The notes beneath the pieces are model-generated. The model saw only the letters and a program-made list of their open reading frames with translations, did no database searches and was not told the origin of the DNA. The position numbers were made by a program, and so were the translations under genes. A DNA stretch of 64,000 bases, from the NCBI RefSeq assembly GCF_014191305.1, contig NZ_JACHWJ010000002.1:186001-250000 (forward strand). Direction: 5' to 3'. Positions 35,384-43,358 of the stretch are shown here, piece after piece (within the stretch, counting starts at the first letter, position 1; each line of letters opens with the position of its first letter). Source of the stretch: Pseudoclavibacter helvolus. Lineage in GTDB: Bacteria > Actinomycetota > Actinomycetes > Actinomycetales > Microbacteriaceae.

Positions 35384-35656
35384 TCAGTCGTGAGGTCGCG
35401 TCTTGTGGCGGCGCGCCGCCAGCCAGCCGGTGAGGGCAGCCAAGGTCAGGGCGGCCAGCCAGGCCCACACGTGGGTTCGGTTGCCGGCTAGGGAGAGCGG
35501 GTAGCTCTCGCAGTAGGAGAGGGCAGGGTCGCTGTAGTTATCGACACAGATCGTGTAGTCGTGTGTTGGCGCCAGGACGAGCGAGATGAGGACCACGACG
35601 ACGGTTGTCCAGAGCCAGATCCGCGCGGTGGATCGGGGCTCATTGAACGCGGGCAT
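35384..35656 (-). CDS. Small two-span membrane protein
   Basis: 90 residues with two hydrophobic spans (WLWTTVVVVLISLVLAP and WAWLAALTLAALTGWLAA) joined by a loop with two cysteines (YTICVDNYSDPALSYCE), probably outside and possibly disulfide-linked. Family not recognised. A leaderless start is supported by TAGACA six bases before the ATG. It lies 55 bases upstream of the hydrolase gene on the same strand. Confidence 0.6.
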   Translation of the reverse strand: MPAFNEPRSTARIWLWTTVVVVLISLVLAPTHDYTICVDNYSDPALSYCESYPLSLAGNRTHVWAWLAALTLAALTGWLAARRHKTRPHD

Positions 35657-35867
35657 GAGTCATGTCTACCCGAAATGTGCCGCTCGAGTTCCTGTGCGCC
35701 AAAGAGCGAGTTCGTGCGAGGAGTGAGGTCGGCGGGGGAGAGCGCCGTTGCGTCCGGCGGAGGGCCCATTGTCCGGGTAAATGGGTGTGGGGTTGGGGGA
35801 ATTAATCCCTCGTGGACCTGGGGTTCGGTGGTGTATTTGCATACGGTAATTCTGGCAAGATTGGCGA

Positions 35868-36752
35868 ATGACTACCCCCTACTCGCCTGAGGGCTCCCCG
35901 TCGGGCGATTCGCCCCGATCACCTCAGCACTATTCGAATTCTCCTTCGGCGAATTCGGCGCCCACCTACGAGCCTCCAGCGCACTACCAGGCTGCCATTC
36001 CGAATGGCAGCACTCCCAGCGGATGGCAACCACCCAAGCCGGCTTCGGGCATCGCGCTCGCGGCGCTGATCGTCGGCATTGTCGCTTTTCTGATCGGCCT
36101 TGTCCCTGTCGCTGGCATTCTCGCGGGCTTGGCCGCGATCGTCCTCGGCATCTTCGCGCTCGTGAAGAAGCAGAAGAAACCCTTCGCGATCATCGGTCTC
36201 GTGCTTGGCGCGATCGCGCTGTTGTCATCGGTGATCACGACTTCCGCACTGGGTTCGATCGGGGGCGAAGTTGCCGGCGTTGTCGAGACCGCCGCTGCGA
36301 CTGCGCCGGCCGAGCCCAGCGTCGAGGCGGCCGCTCCAGTCGAAACCACGGCTCCGGTTGCAGCGCCAGAGCCAGTTGTCACGCCTGAGCCTGTGGTGAC
36401 GCCTGAACCTGAACCGGCACCCGTGGCACCCGCTGCGCCCGCGGTTCCCGTCGAGTACTCGTCGGCGCTGACCAAGGCGGACATCTACGCAAATCAGATG
36501 CACATGAGTAAGGCTGGACTCTACGACCAGTTGGTCTCCGAATACGGCGAACAGTTCTCGGCGGAGGCTGCTCAGTATGCGGTTGACAATGTGCAGACCG
36601 ACTGGAATGCCAACGCTCTCGCGAAGGCCAAGACGTATCAAAACGAGATGGCGATGTCACCGGCTGCAATTCACGACCAGCTCACGAGCGAGTACGGCGA
36701 GCAGTTCACCGTCGAAGAGGCGGATTACGCGATCGCGAATTTGAACGCATAG
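35868..36752 (+). CDS. DUF4190-like membrane protein with two Ltp repeats
   Basis: 294 residues. A Pro/Ser-rich N-terminus, a DUF4190-like pair of membrane spans (about 60-125), an Ala/Pro/Val/Glu linker (TPEPVVTPEPEPAPV) and two C-terminal repeats of the host cell surface-exposed lipoprotein (Ltp) family: IYANQMHMSKAGLYDQLVSE and YQNEMAMSPAAIHDQLTSE, each followed by YGEQF and a YA(V/I) helix. In the Streptococcus phage TP-J34 an Ltp protein blocks superinfection; most bacterial homologues are untested. Base composition is visibly less GC-rich than neighbours. CAAGAT lies six bases before the ATG, so leaderless. Confidence 0.82.
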   Translation: MTTPYSPEGSPSGDSPRSPQHYSNSPSANSAPTYEPPAHYQAAIPNGSTPSGWQPPKPASGIALAALIVGIVAFLIGLVPVAGILAGLAAIVLGIFALVKKQKKPFAIIGLVLGAIALLSSVITTSALGSIGGEVAGVVETAAATAPAEPSVEAAAPVETTAPVAAPEPVVTPEPVVTPEPEPAPVAPAAPAVPVEYSSALTKADIYANQMHMSKAGLYDQLVSEYGEQFSAEAAQYAVDNVQTDWNANALAKAKTYQNEMAMSPAAIHDQLTSEYGEQFTVEEADYAIANLNA

Positions 36753-36765
36753 CCAGCAATATTCG

Positions 36766-36800
36766 AGAGCGGGCCACCCGAATCGGGTGACCCGCTCTTT
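36766..36800 (+). terminator. Terminator after the Ltp-repeat gene
   Basis: A 16-base stem (36766-36781 with 36783-36798, one G-U pair) followed by TT. It lies between convergent genes, 14 bases after the stop. Confidence 0.8.
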
Positions 36801-36825
36801 CCCGCTGAGCGGTCGAAGGGGTCGC

Positions 36826-37605
36826 CTACCCGAACTTGAACCCGCCGTTACTGGAGAGTACTTGCCCGTTGATCCAGGCGCCGGCGGGTGAGAACAGGAA
36901 GCGCACGAGGTTCGTCGTGTCCTCTGCCGTCCCGAGGCGACCAGCCGGGGTCGCCTCGGTGCACCAGGCGCGGGTCTTATCGTCCATCCACCCCGTATCG
37001 ATGGGGCCGGGGTTGATGACGTTCGCGCGCACCCCGCGGTCTTTGAGCTCGACGGCGGCCGCCGTGACGATGCGGTCGAGGGCGCCCTTGCTCGCCCCGT
37101 ACGGCAGGTTGTCGATGGTGTGATCGCTCGTGAGGGCAACGACGCTCGCCCGGGGCGTCCCAGGTTCGGACTTGAGGGGAAGCTGCTCTGCGAACGCCTT
37201 GATCAGCAGCCACGTCGCGCGGGCGTTGACGGCGAAGTGCCGGTCCCAACTGTCGAGGTCCGTGGTCAGGATGGAGCTGTCGACCGACTCTGCGTGCGAC
37301 ATGACGAGGCCAGCGAGCGGCCCGAGCGCCCGGGCCTGGTCGACGATTGCGGCCGGGGCGGCGGTGTCGCTCAGGTCTCCCTCGATGAGCTTGACGGATG
37401 CACCGAGCGAGCGGCACAGGTCGGCGACGGCGCGCGGGTCGTTGCCGATGCGCTCGAGGCCAACCCGGTCGTCGTATGGCGTCCAGTAGTTGAGTGCGAG
37501 GTCCCAGCCGTCTCGGGCGAGACCGATAGCCAGCGCGGCACCGATCGAGCGTCTGCGGCCGACGCCGGTGATGAGCGCGACTTTTTGTTCTCCTGCCTCA
37601 GTCAT
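36826..37605 (-). CDS. Short-chain dehydrogenase/reductase
   Basis: 259-residue SDR. Cofactor loop LITGVGRRRSIGAALAIGLA, active-site YGASKGALDR (Tyr and Lys four apart), and NPGPIDTGWM after it; the usual NAG is SHAESVDS and the Asn helix FAVNARATWLL is present. C-terminal INGQVLSSNGGF is typical of 3-oxoacyl-ACP-reductase-like SDRs that bind NADP. Substrate unknown. ATG at 37605 is taken rather than an upstream in-frame ATG at 37668. Confidence 0.85.
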   Translation of the reverse strand: MTEAGEQKVALITGVGRRRSIGAALAIGLARDGWDLALNYWTPYDDRVGLERIGNDPRAVADLCRSLGASVKLIEGDLSDTAAPAAIVDQARALGPLAGLVMSHAESVDSSILTTDLDSWDRHFAVNARATWLLIKAFAEQLPLKSEPGTPRASVVALTSDHTIDNLPYGASKGALDRIVTAAAVELKDRGVRANVINPGPIDTGWMDDKTRAWCTEATPAGRLGTAEDTTNLVRFLFSPAGAWINGQVLSSNGGFKFG

Positions 37606-38187
37606 GCATCCACCGTACGAGTTCGCCGGCGGCCGGTGCGAGGGCGGTGGGACTTCCCTCCGCGGCAACTCGTCTTTCTGAATGTGAGGTCAGTAAGCGG
37701 CCGGTGTCGTCTGTCGAGACCTCCCCCCGGGGCTGGTTCGATCCGGACGGCCGAATTGGGGGCAACCAGTTCGGCTGTCCTGGATGCAGTTGGCTTCGGC
37801 AGGGCGACGAACCCGCCGCCGCGAGCTGCGGCGAGCAGGCCGGAGTGGCGGAGTCGGTCTTGCTCCCATCGGCGACGGAGTCGTTGCCGCTGATGCGCAC
37901 GAGAATGTCCGTGGGCTCCTCGGGGTGTCCGCGGCATAGCATGGAGCGAAAGGCGCGAATCACTCAGCCACTCCTCATCGCGCTCGGGCAACGGCAGTGT
38001 CACGCGGCGGGTGTGTCTGGTATGCCGCGCGACGCGAGATCAGGTTCAGGCGCAGGGAATGCGGACCCCGCGTGCAACACTCAGAGGACTTCGGTTCCCC
38101 CTTGCCCCTCCTTCATTCGTCGGGGCGCACGCCGAGTGGTCGAGACGGGTACGTCGCCTTGGTTTCTCACAACCCAGAGGTGACCTC
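37606..38187. other. 582-base intergenic region without a convincing gene
   Basis: Both strands hold only frames with unlikely composition (Arg/Ser/Pro/Cys-rich, no start signals). It carries the promoter side of the SDR gene at its left and AGAGGTGA before the DUF7882-like gene at its right. I see no repeat or RNA. Confidence 0.5.
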
Positions 38188-38613
38188 ATGGGATTCATGT
38201 ACTACGGCAGTCAGAGCCACGAACTCGAGATCGACGACCGGCCACTTGCTCACCTCAAGATTGCCTTGCTGAGCTTGCTGAGGGCGGGACACAGCGTCGC
38301 GTTCTCCACGTCGCGCCCCGCCGGTCAGGGCAGCGGACGGGAGACGCTTTGGATCAGTCCGGCCACGGACCTGCGGTTCCGCTTCGTCGACGGACGGCTG
38401 CCGGCAATCAACGACCAGTGGGTGCGCGCCATCATCGGCTCTGCCGATTCGGCCGCTGGCATGCGGATTTGCCCGGAGCCGGCCCACGCGAACCCGCTGG
38501 CCGCCGGACGCGACGGACGCACCGGACGCACCGGACGCACCGGACGCGAGCTTCCGTTCGCCGCGGCGTTAGGTCGTCCAAGCGCCGGGGAAGCTCTAGG
38601 CTCTGAGCTGTGA
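38188..38613 (+). CDS. DUF7882-like small protein
   Basis: 141 residues. MGFMYYGSQSHELEIDDRPL followed by AHLKIALLSLLRAGHSV and ETLWISPATDLRFRFV matches the small protein family found across Microbacteriaceae, currently DUF7882 to my knowledge and often mislabelled DNA ligase. Function unknown. The C-terminal part is a microrepeat, GRTGRTGRTGR, encoded by a 9-base tandem unit. AGAGGTGA stands seven bases before ATG. It overlaps the next gene by four bases. Confidence 0.7.
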   Translation: MGFMYYGSQSHELEIDDRPLAHLKIALLSLLRAGHSVAFSTSRPAGQGSGRETLWISPATDLRFRFVDGRLPAINDQWVRAIIGSADSAAGMRICPEPAHANPLAAGRDGRTGRTGRTGRELPFAAALGRPSAGEALGSEL

Positions 38614-38954
38614 ATGCGAGCGCGGACGAATCAGGCAAGCAGTCGGAGCTCATGCTCCGCGTCCGAGAGGCGTACCTGCGGACGAGGGAGCTGCGCTCAC
38701 GCTTGGCCGCGCTCCGCAGCGAGGATCTGCACGCCCCAGGCTCCCAGTCGCTTTCCCAGTCGCTTTCCCAGTCTCTGTCGCTGCGGGCGCGCGCCGAGCG
38801 CCAGGCTGCCGACCGGGAGCGGCTCGAAGCGGAGCTGGCCACCAAGCTGGAGCTCGACGCCGCCGAGCGAGCGCTGAGCGACGCCGAGGCGGCCGTGCAG
38901 GACTCCCTAGACGGCAACGGCGACGAGTGGATGATCGGGGTCGGCTCGCGCTGA
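38610..38954 (+). CDS. Small coiled-coil protein
   Basis: 114 residues, overlapping the previous stop as GTGA, so translationally coupled to it. Two charged helices (LRVREAYLRTRELRSRLAAL and RAERQAADRERLEAELATKL) are split by a Ser/Leu/Gln microrepeat SQSLSQSLSQSLSL, encoded by 12-base tandem copies of CAGTCGCTTTCC. No membrane segment. I do not recognise a family; it is probably the functional partner of the preceding protein. Confidence 0.6.
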   Translation: MNASADESGKQSELMLRVREAYLRTRELRSRLAALRSEDLHAPGSQSLSQSLSQSLSLRARAERQAADRERLEAELATKLELDAAERALSDAEAAVQDSLDGNGDEWMIGVGSR

Positions 38955-39170
38955 CCTGTTCCCACCCAGCGTGCAGCGCTCGCGAGCACGCGCCCAGACT
39001 TGCGCGCTCAACTGCCCGGGTACCGGTTCGACGACATGAGGCTGAGTCGGCACGGCGGGCACTGCATGAGGAATGAGGGTCTACTGGAGTGCCGATGCTC
39101 CCGGGTCACGTGGCTTCCCGTGAGCTGCTGTAGGCGGAGCGTGACGGTGACGGCGGGTTCATGCTGGCTC
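38955..39170. other. Intergenic, no feature seen
   Basis: No plausible reading frame or promoter stands out in the 216 bases before the tandem repeat. Confidence 0.4.
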
Positions 39171-39175
39171 ACTGG

Positions 39176-39310
39176 GCTGTCTGCTCTCGCGGGGTCTGTC
39201 TGCTTTGATCGGGCTTGTCTGCAGTGATGGGGCTGTCTGCTTTGATGGGGCTTGTCTGCAGTGATGGGGGTGTCTGCTCTCGCGGGGTCTATCGGCTCTG
39301 ACGGGGCTTG
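39176..39310 (+). repeat. 18-19 base tandem repeat array
   Basis: About seven head-to-tail units begin with TGTCTGC and end with a G-run: TGTCTGCTTTGATGGGGCT and TGTCTGCAGTGATGGGG alternate, with outer units TGTCTGCTCTCGCGGGGTC. No coding frame uses it. It stands upstream of the decayed helicase gene. Confidence 0.8.
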
Positions 39311-39596
39311 TCTCAGGCTGAGGTCTCTTGCTGGGTTGTCGTGCCTGGTCGGTCGTCTTGGGAGTGATTTACCCCGCGAGGATCGTCCGGCTTAATCCCT
39401 CTGTGGCGATTCTGGCCCGGTCCGTTAGGCTAGCGTCTGGAGTTATGTGAACGGCCAGCGCGGGTGTGGGCGCCTGGCCTTGTGTGCTGACCAGGCGTCG
39501 GCGGCGACGACGCGTGCTTCGCCTGGTCGGCACCTTGCGCCTTCGTGTCGGGTGCGAGCATCGAGGAAGATTCCAGCGGCAGGGCGGGGTTTCGAG

Positions 39597-41059
39597 ATGA
39601 GCGGTGCAGTGTCGCGCCAGGCGGTTGCTGAGACGGAGCGGGCGGGGTCGGCGGTGCCGAGCGAGCGTGAGCAGGCCGTGCTGGCGCACTGGCGTTTGGT
39701 GGTCGAGGGGATCCCGGGTCATTGTCGAGGAGATTGGCCTTCGAGCGTCTCGTGCCCGTGCACCGGGGCAGCGTCCTGGCGAGTTACGTGAATGGTGCGC
39801 CGATCCTTCGCCGCGAGCATCCGCATCCTCGCCTCTTCCCGTTTCCGTTCAACCTGAGCCAGCGGCAGGCAGTTGAGCATGCCCTGACAGCACAGGTCTC
39901 GGTCGTCGAGGGTGGCGCCGGGATGGGGAAGGCACAGGTGATCGTGAACGTCGTCGCGAACCTGCTTGCACGCCCTGGGGCTCACGTCGCGGTCGTGGCG
40001 GCGGAGGATGCCGGCCTGGACGATGTGCGTGAGCGTCTCGACGATGCAGGTGTCGCCTTCGCGATTGCGGGGCTCGGCACCGTGGCCCGCCGGGAAGCGT
40101 TTTTCGCGGGTCAGGCTGCGGGGAACGCGGCGCTTGGCGCGTTCCTGGCTGCGGCGGGTCGGCACGCATCGTCGGAGGTTCCGGAGGCGGCTCGGCTCGG
40201 TACGGTCGACGAGATGCTGGCTGTCGCGCAGGGAGCGGAGCGTCGTCGGTCGGAGCTGCACGGTGAGCTGACGGCGTGCGAGCGTGAGCGGGAGCGGTTC
40301 CACGAGTTTGTCGCAGCCGGGATCGAGCCCGATCTCGGGGAGTTGCCGCTGCTCGCCGTCGCCGCTCCGGCGCTCGCTGAGGCGGCCGCGGTGGTTGAGG
40401 TGAAGGCGAAAACTGCCGCCCTGTTCTCGGCGATTCCGCTGTTCAACCGCGATTCGGTGTCGGTGACGATGGACGCGTCGAAGGCGAGCGCGAAGGAGCG
40501 CGGTCCGCAGCTGATCCGTTTGCAGGTTGAGTTCTACCAGCGGAGGCTGCAGGAGCTTGGGCAGCAGGTCTCGGAGGCCGCGCATGCCGTGGAGCAGATG
40601 CGGGCTCCGGAGCTTGTCGATGAGCATCAGGCGCTGTCGGCCGAGGCGTTCGAGTCGGCCCTGCGGCGGCGCTTCGCTGGGGCCCCGCGGAGTGAGTACG
40701 CGAGCACCACGTATTGGAAGGATTTCGAGGGGTTCGTGCGCGACTATCCGGTCGTTTTGAGTCGGAGCGTGTCCCTTTCTGAGAGTTTGAGCCGGGGAGT
40801 CATGCTCGACTCGGTGGTCATCGATGGTGCTTCCCAGCTTGATCTCGTGACGGCTGCCACGCTGCTTGCGTGCACGAAGCACGTTGTTGTCGTTGGCGAT
40901 GGCGAACCGTTCGCGCCGGCCGCTGACGAGGCGGCTGCCTATGCGGCGGCGCCGCAGGTGAACGTCGGAGCGTACGACTTCAGCAGGTTCAGTTTGCTGT
41001 CGTCGCTCGTGGAGCTCTACGGGGCTGCACTGCCGAGGGTTGTGTTGCGCGCCGACTAG
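39597..41059 (+). pseudogene. Truncated, decayed superfamily 1 helicase
   Basis: The lower frame (39722-41059) carries LFPFPFNLSQRQAVEHALT, then a Walker A remnant GGAGMGKAQVIVNVVANLL where functional relatives have GPPGTGKTQTILN, and a Walker B remnant DSVVIDGASQLDLVTAATLL where DEAS is expected. It stops at PRVVLRAD, exactly where motif LREHYRCHP should begin, so the whole second RecA domain is missing. An upstream frame from ATG 39597 ends in AVLAHWRLVVEG and joins the lower one if one G is added to the G-run near 39707-39710. Both ATPase motifs are altered, so even the joined product would not be an active helicase. Confidence 0.75.
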
Positions 41060-41110
41060 CGGATGGTGGCCAACTCCCGCGGTGGAGGCCGCGCACGCCC
41101 CGAGGTGAAG

Positions 41111-41304
41111 GTGGATAAGTGCCGTCGGTGGGTGAGGGCCGTCGGTGGCTGAGAGTCATCGGTGGATAAGTGCCGTCGGTGGGTGAGGGCCGTCGGTGGC
41201 TGAGAGTCATCGGTGGATAAGTGCCGTCGGTGCGTGAGGGCCGTCCGTGGATGAGGGCCGTCCGTGGCTTAACATCGTCGGTGGATCAGGGTCGCCGGTC
41301 GGAG
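41111..41304 (+). repeat. 17-base tandem repeat array with 51-base super-period
   Basis: Eleven contiguous 17-base units run from 41118. Three versions alternate: AGTGCCGTCGGTGGGTG, AGGGCCGTCGGTGGCTG and AGAGTCATCGGTGGATA; the 51-base triplet occurs twice exactly (41118-41168, 41169-41219), then units diverge. It begins 59 bases after the truncated helicase end and ends 25 bases before the HNH gene stop. Confidence 0.92.
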
Positions 41305-41328
41305 TGGCTGTTCCTCCTGCCTGTGGTT

Positions 41329-42825
41329 TCAGGGTCTTCGGTTGATCTGCGGGCGTGAGGCTTGGACGGTGTTGCTCGTGTAGCGGCGGCGGCGGGCTGT
41401 TCTGCGGGGGACGTGGTGTCCGAGGGCTGGCACGACGTGCCAGCGTCCGCTGCTGCCTTTGATGACGACGAGCCGTCCACGGTGGACTTCGTGGTGGTGG
41501 AAGGAACACAGCAGGATGCCGTGTTTCACGTCCGTGGGTCCGCCCTCACTCCACGGTTTGGTGTGGTGCACTTCGCACCAGCGGACTGGTGCGTTGCACC
41601 CGGGCGCTCGGCACTGGCGGTCTCGGGTCGCGATGGCTCGACGTTGGGCGGTGGTGAAAAGGCGCTGTTTGCGGCCGAGGTCGAGAATCTCCCCGGCGCG
41701 GCTGCGCGTCGCGACGCGGATGAAGCTGTCGCACATCATCTGCGCGGCGACACTGGGCGGGATCGCTTCCCCGGTGCGCTCCAGGTGGGGAACGTCCTCG
41801 GGGCGTACTGCTGTTCCAGTGATGCCGGCCTGGGTGGTCACGATGACGACAGTGGGGGCTTCCCCTCCCGTCCTGGGCGCGTCGGGTGACTCGGCGTAGG
41901 CGCGCACGACCATCGTGAGCGCGTCGATGCGCTGCTGCTCGATCGAGCGTGGGTCCACCAGTGGAACCTCAACATCGTCGCTGTCTTCGTCGAGCGGGTG
42001 CTCGTCGGCGCCGAGCGCTGGTGCCATTGGCTCCCCGCACTCGGACGTTGCCGGGAACTCAACCCTGCGCCGCGGCGAGAGTAACGCGTCGAACACCGAC
42101 ATCAATTGCTCGCCCTGCTCGGGCGTTGCAGTGAACTTCCCAACCACCGCGCCGTCGCTGCGGCGGGAGATCCAGAGGCCGCGCTCTTCCGCGATCTTGT
42201 CCGCCCGCGGCTCGGCGCCGTCCGGGTCGAGGTAGGACACCCACGTCGCTGCTTGAGCCTCGAGCACCTTCGGCACCGCCGGCTGCTCGTCCTCCGGGTT
42301 CACCCCGCAGGCCGACGCGACCAGCTCCAATTCAGCCCGCTCGAGCTCGTCGACATTCACGCGGTTCCCGGTGTGATCGAGGCCCTTCGTGATAGCTGAC
42401 GCTTGCGCGATCGACATGACCGCCGACCCGACTGCCTTCGAAACGGCCGGATACTTCGCCGGGATCGACTCGCCCGTGACGCTCATCCGCTCCCGCGTCG
42501 CCGCGGCCACCCGCACCAGCGTGCTCGCTTCGAACGGCCGCACGGCGAGAACCTGCTCCACCATGGCCGTCAGGTTCCGGAACCCCGACTTTCGTGCCAC
42601 AGACTCCGCCCGCGGCGACTCATCCTCGCGCCGCAGCAACTCGCCCGCGACCTCCACCAACGCGGCATCCAACACGCGCCGACGAGCCGCCAATTCCCGC
42701 AGCGCGATCACGATCTCCGCATCCGGAAGGCCTGCCAGCTGGCACCGCGCCTCGAGCAGCGCATCTACCACAGCCGTCTCCATCGACGACTGGCGATACG
42801 CCTCCTGCTCCGACTGTGATGCCAC
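41329..42825 (-). CDS. DUF222/13E12-family HNH endonuclease
   Basis: 498 residues. A long alpha-helical DUF222 region (about 20-370) is followed by an HNH nuclease domain near 405-450 with zinc cysteines and catalytic histidines in CRAPGCNAP, WCEVHHTKPWSEGG and LLCSFHHHEVH. These multicopy actinobacterial proteins (REP13E12 in mycobacteria) are tied to mobile or repeated DNA. GTG 42825 is chosen over GTG 42846 because GGGGGAG lies eight bases before it. Stop is 25 bases from a tandem repeat array. Upstream DNA is unusually AT-rich. Confidence 0.88.
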   Translation of the reverse strand: MASQSEQEAYRQSSMETAVVDALLEARCQLAGLPDAEIVIALRELAARRRVLDAALVEVAGELLRREDESPRAESVARKSGFRNLTAMVEQVLAVRPFEASTLVRVAAATRERMSVTGESIPAKYPAVSKAVGSAVMSIAQASAITKGLDHTGNRVNVDELERAELELVASACGVNPEDEQPAVPKVLEAQAATWVSYLDPDGAEPRADKIAEERGLWISRRSDGAVVGKFTATPEQGEQLMSVFDALLSPRRRVEFPATSECGEPMAPALGADEHPLDEDSDDVEVPLVDPRSIEQQRIDALTMVVRAYAESPDAPRTGGEAPTVVIVTTQAGITGTAVRPEDVPHLERTGEAIPPSVAAQMMCDSFIRVATRSRAGEILDLGRKQRLFTTAQRRAIATRDRQCRAPGCNAPVRWCEVHHTKPWSEGGPTDVKHGILLCSFHHHEVHRGRLVVIKGSSGRWHVVPALGHHVPRRTARRRRYTSNTVQASRPQINRRP

Positions 42826-43358
42826 GATAATCTCCCCCAAGATCACCGCCAGCCTAACGGCAAGGCCTTAATTAATTCAGTTGTCAACAGGGCTTTTCTG
42901 AGTCAATTCGTTTATAGTTACGAAGGGTGCCCTTAGTGTCGGGCAAGTCTGGCGGCGCACAGGTGGCTGCGAAGTCTTGAGCTGTTCGCCAATGCGGTGC
43001 GCTGTGGCTGAGCCGACTTCCTTCTCCCCCTCCAGCAGAGCACGGACCACCGACGCTGCGCACCACGGCACCACGGCACCAAGGCGCCGCGGCACTTCGA
43101 TCCGAGTTGCTCGCACCTGTCACCGGGGCGAGTTGTCGCATCACGAGTCGTGCCGAGGTGCGCTGTGTCGGTCTGTCGATAGCGACGGCCGCCGCTCGGG
43201 AGTGGCGCTTGCGCCAGCGTGTCGCGCCGCCGCTCGTGTCCCGTGCTCCTTGTGTGAATCTCCCGTGACTTGGGCGTGACGCCGTGCCATCCGCCTGTCG
43301 CCCTCTGCTTCCACGCCGCTCCCGCAGTCGGCCGCGTGCCTCTGGATGCGTGAGCTGG
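42826..43358. other. 533-base non-coding region with AT-rich promoter island
   Basis: 42860-42930 is the most AT-rich stretch of the window (TTAATTAATTCAG, GTTTATAGTTACG). Read on the minus strand it contains TTGACA and, nearer the HNH gene, TAGGCT preceded by CCGT; the same CCGTTAGGCT occurs upstream of the helicase remnant near 39430. A minus frame here includes SVVRALLEGEKEVGSATAHR, faintly like the end of an XRE helix-turn-helix, without a supported start. No gene is called. Confidence 0.45.

Noticed and set aside
35868-36752. Prophage indicated by the Ltp repeats
   Set aside because: No phage structural, integrase or lysis genes occur around it.
37647-38183. 178-codon plus-strand frame and overlapping minus-strand frame in the intergenic region
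   Set aside because: No start signal, no homology recognised, and amino-acid composition typical of chance frames.
39719-40882. 387-codon minus-strand frame over the helicase remnant
   Set aside because: Arg/Leu/His-rich antisense shadow; helicase motifs are on the plus strand.
41118-41304. CRISPR array
   Set aside because: Units are contiguous 17-mers without spacers, and no cas gene is nearby.
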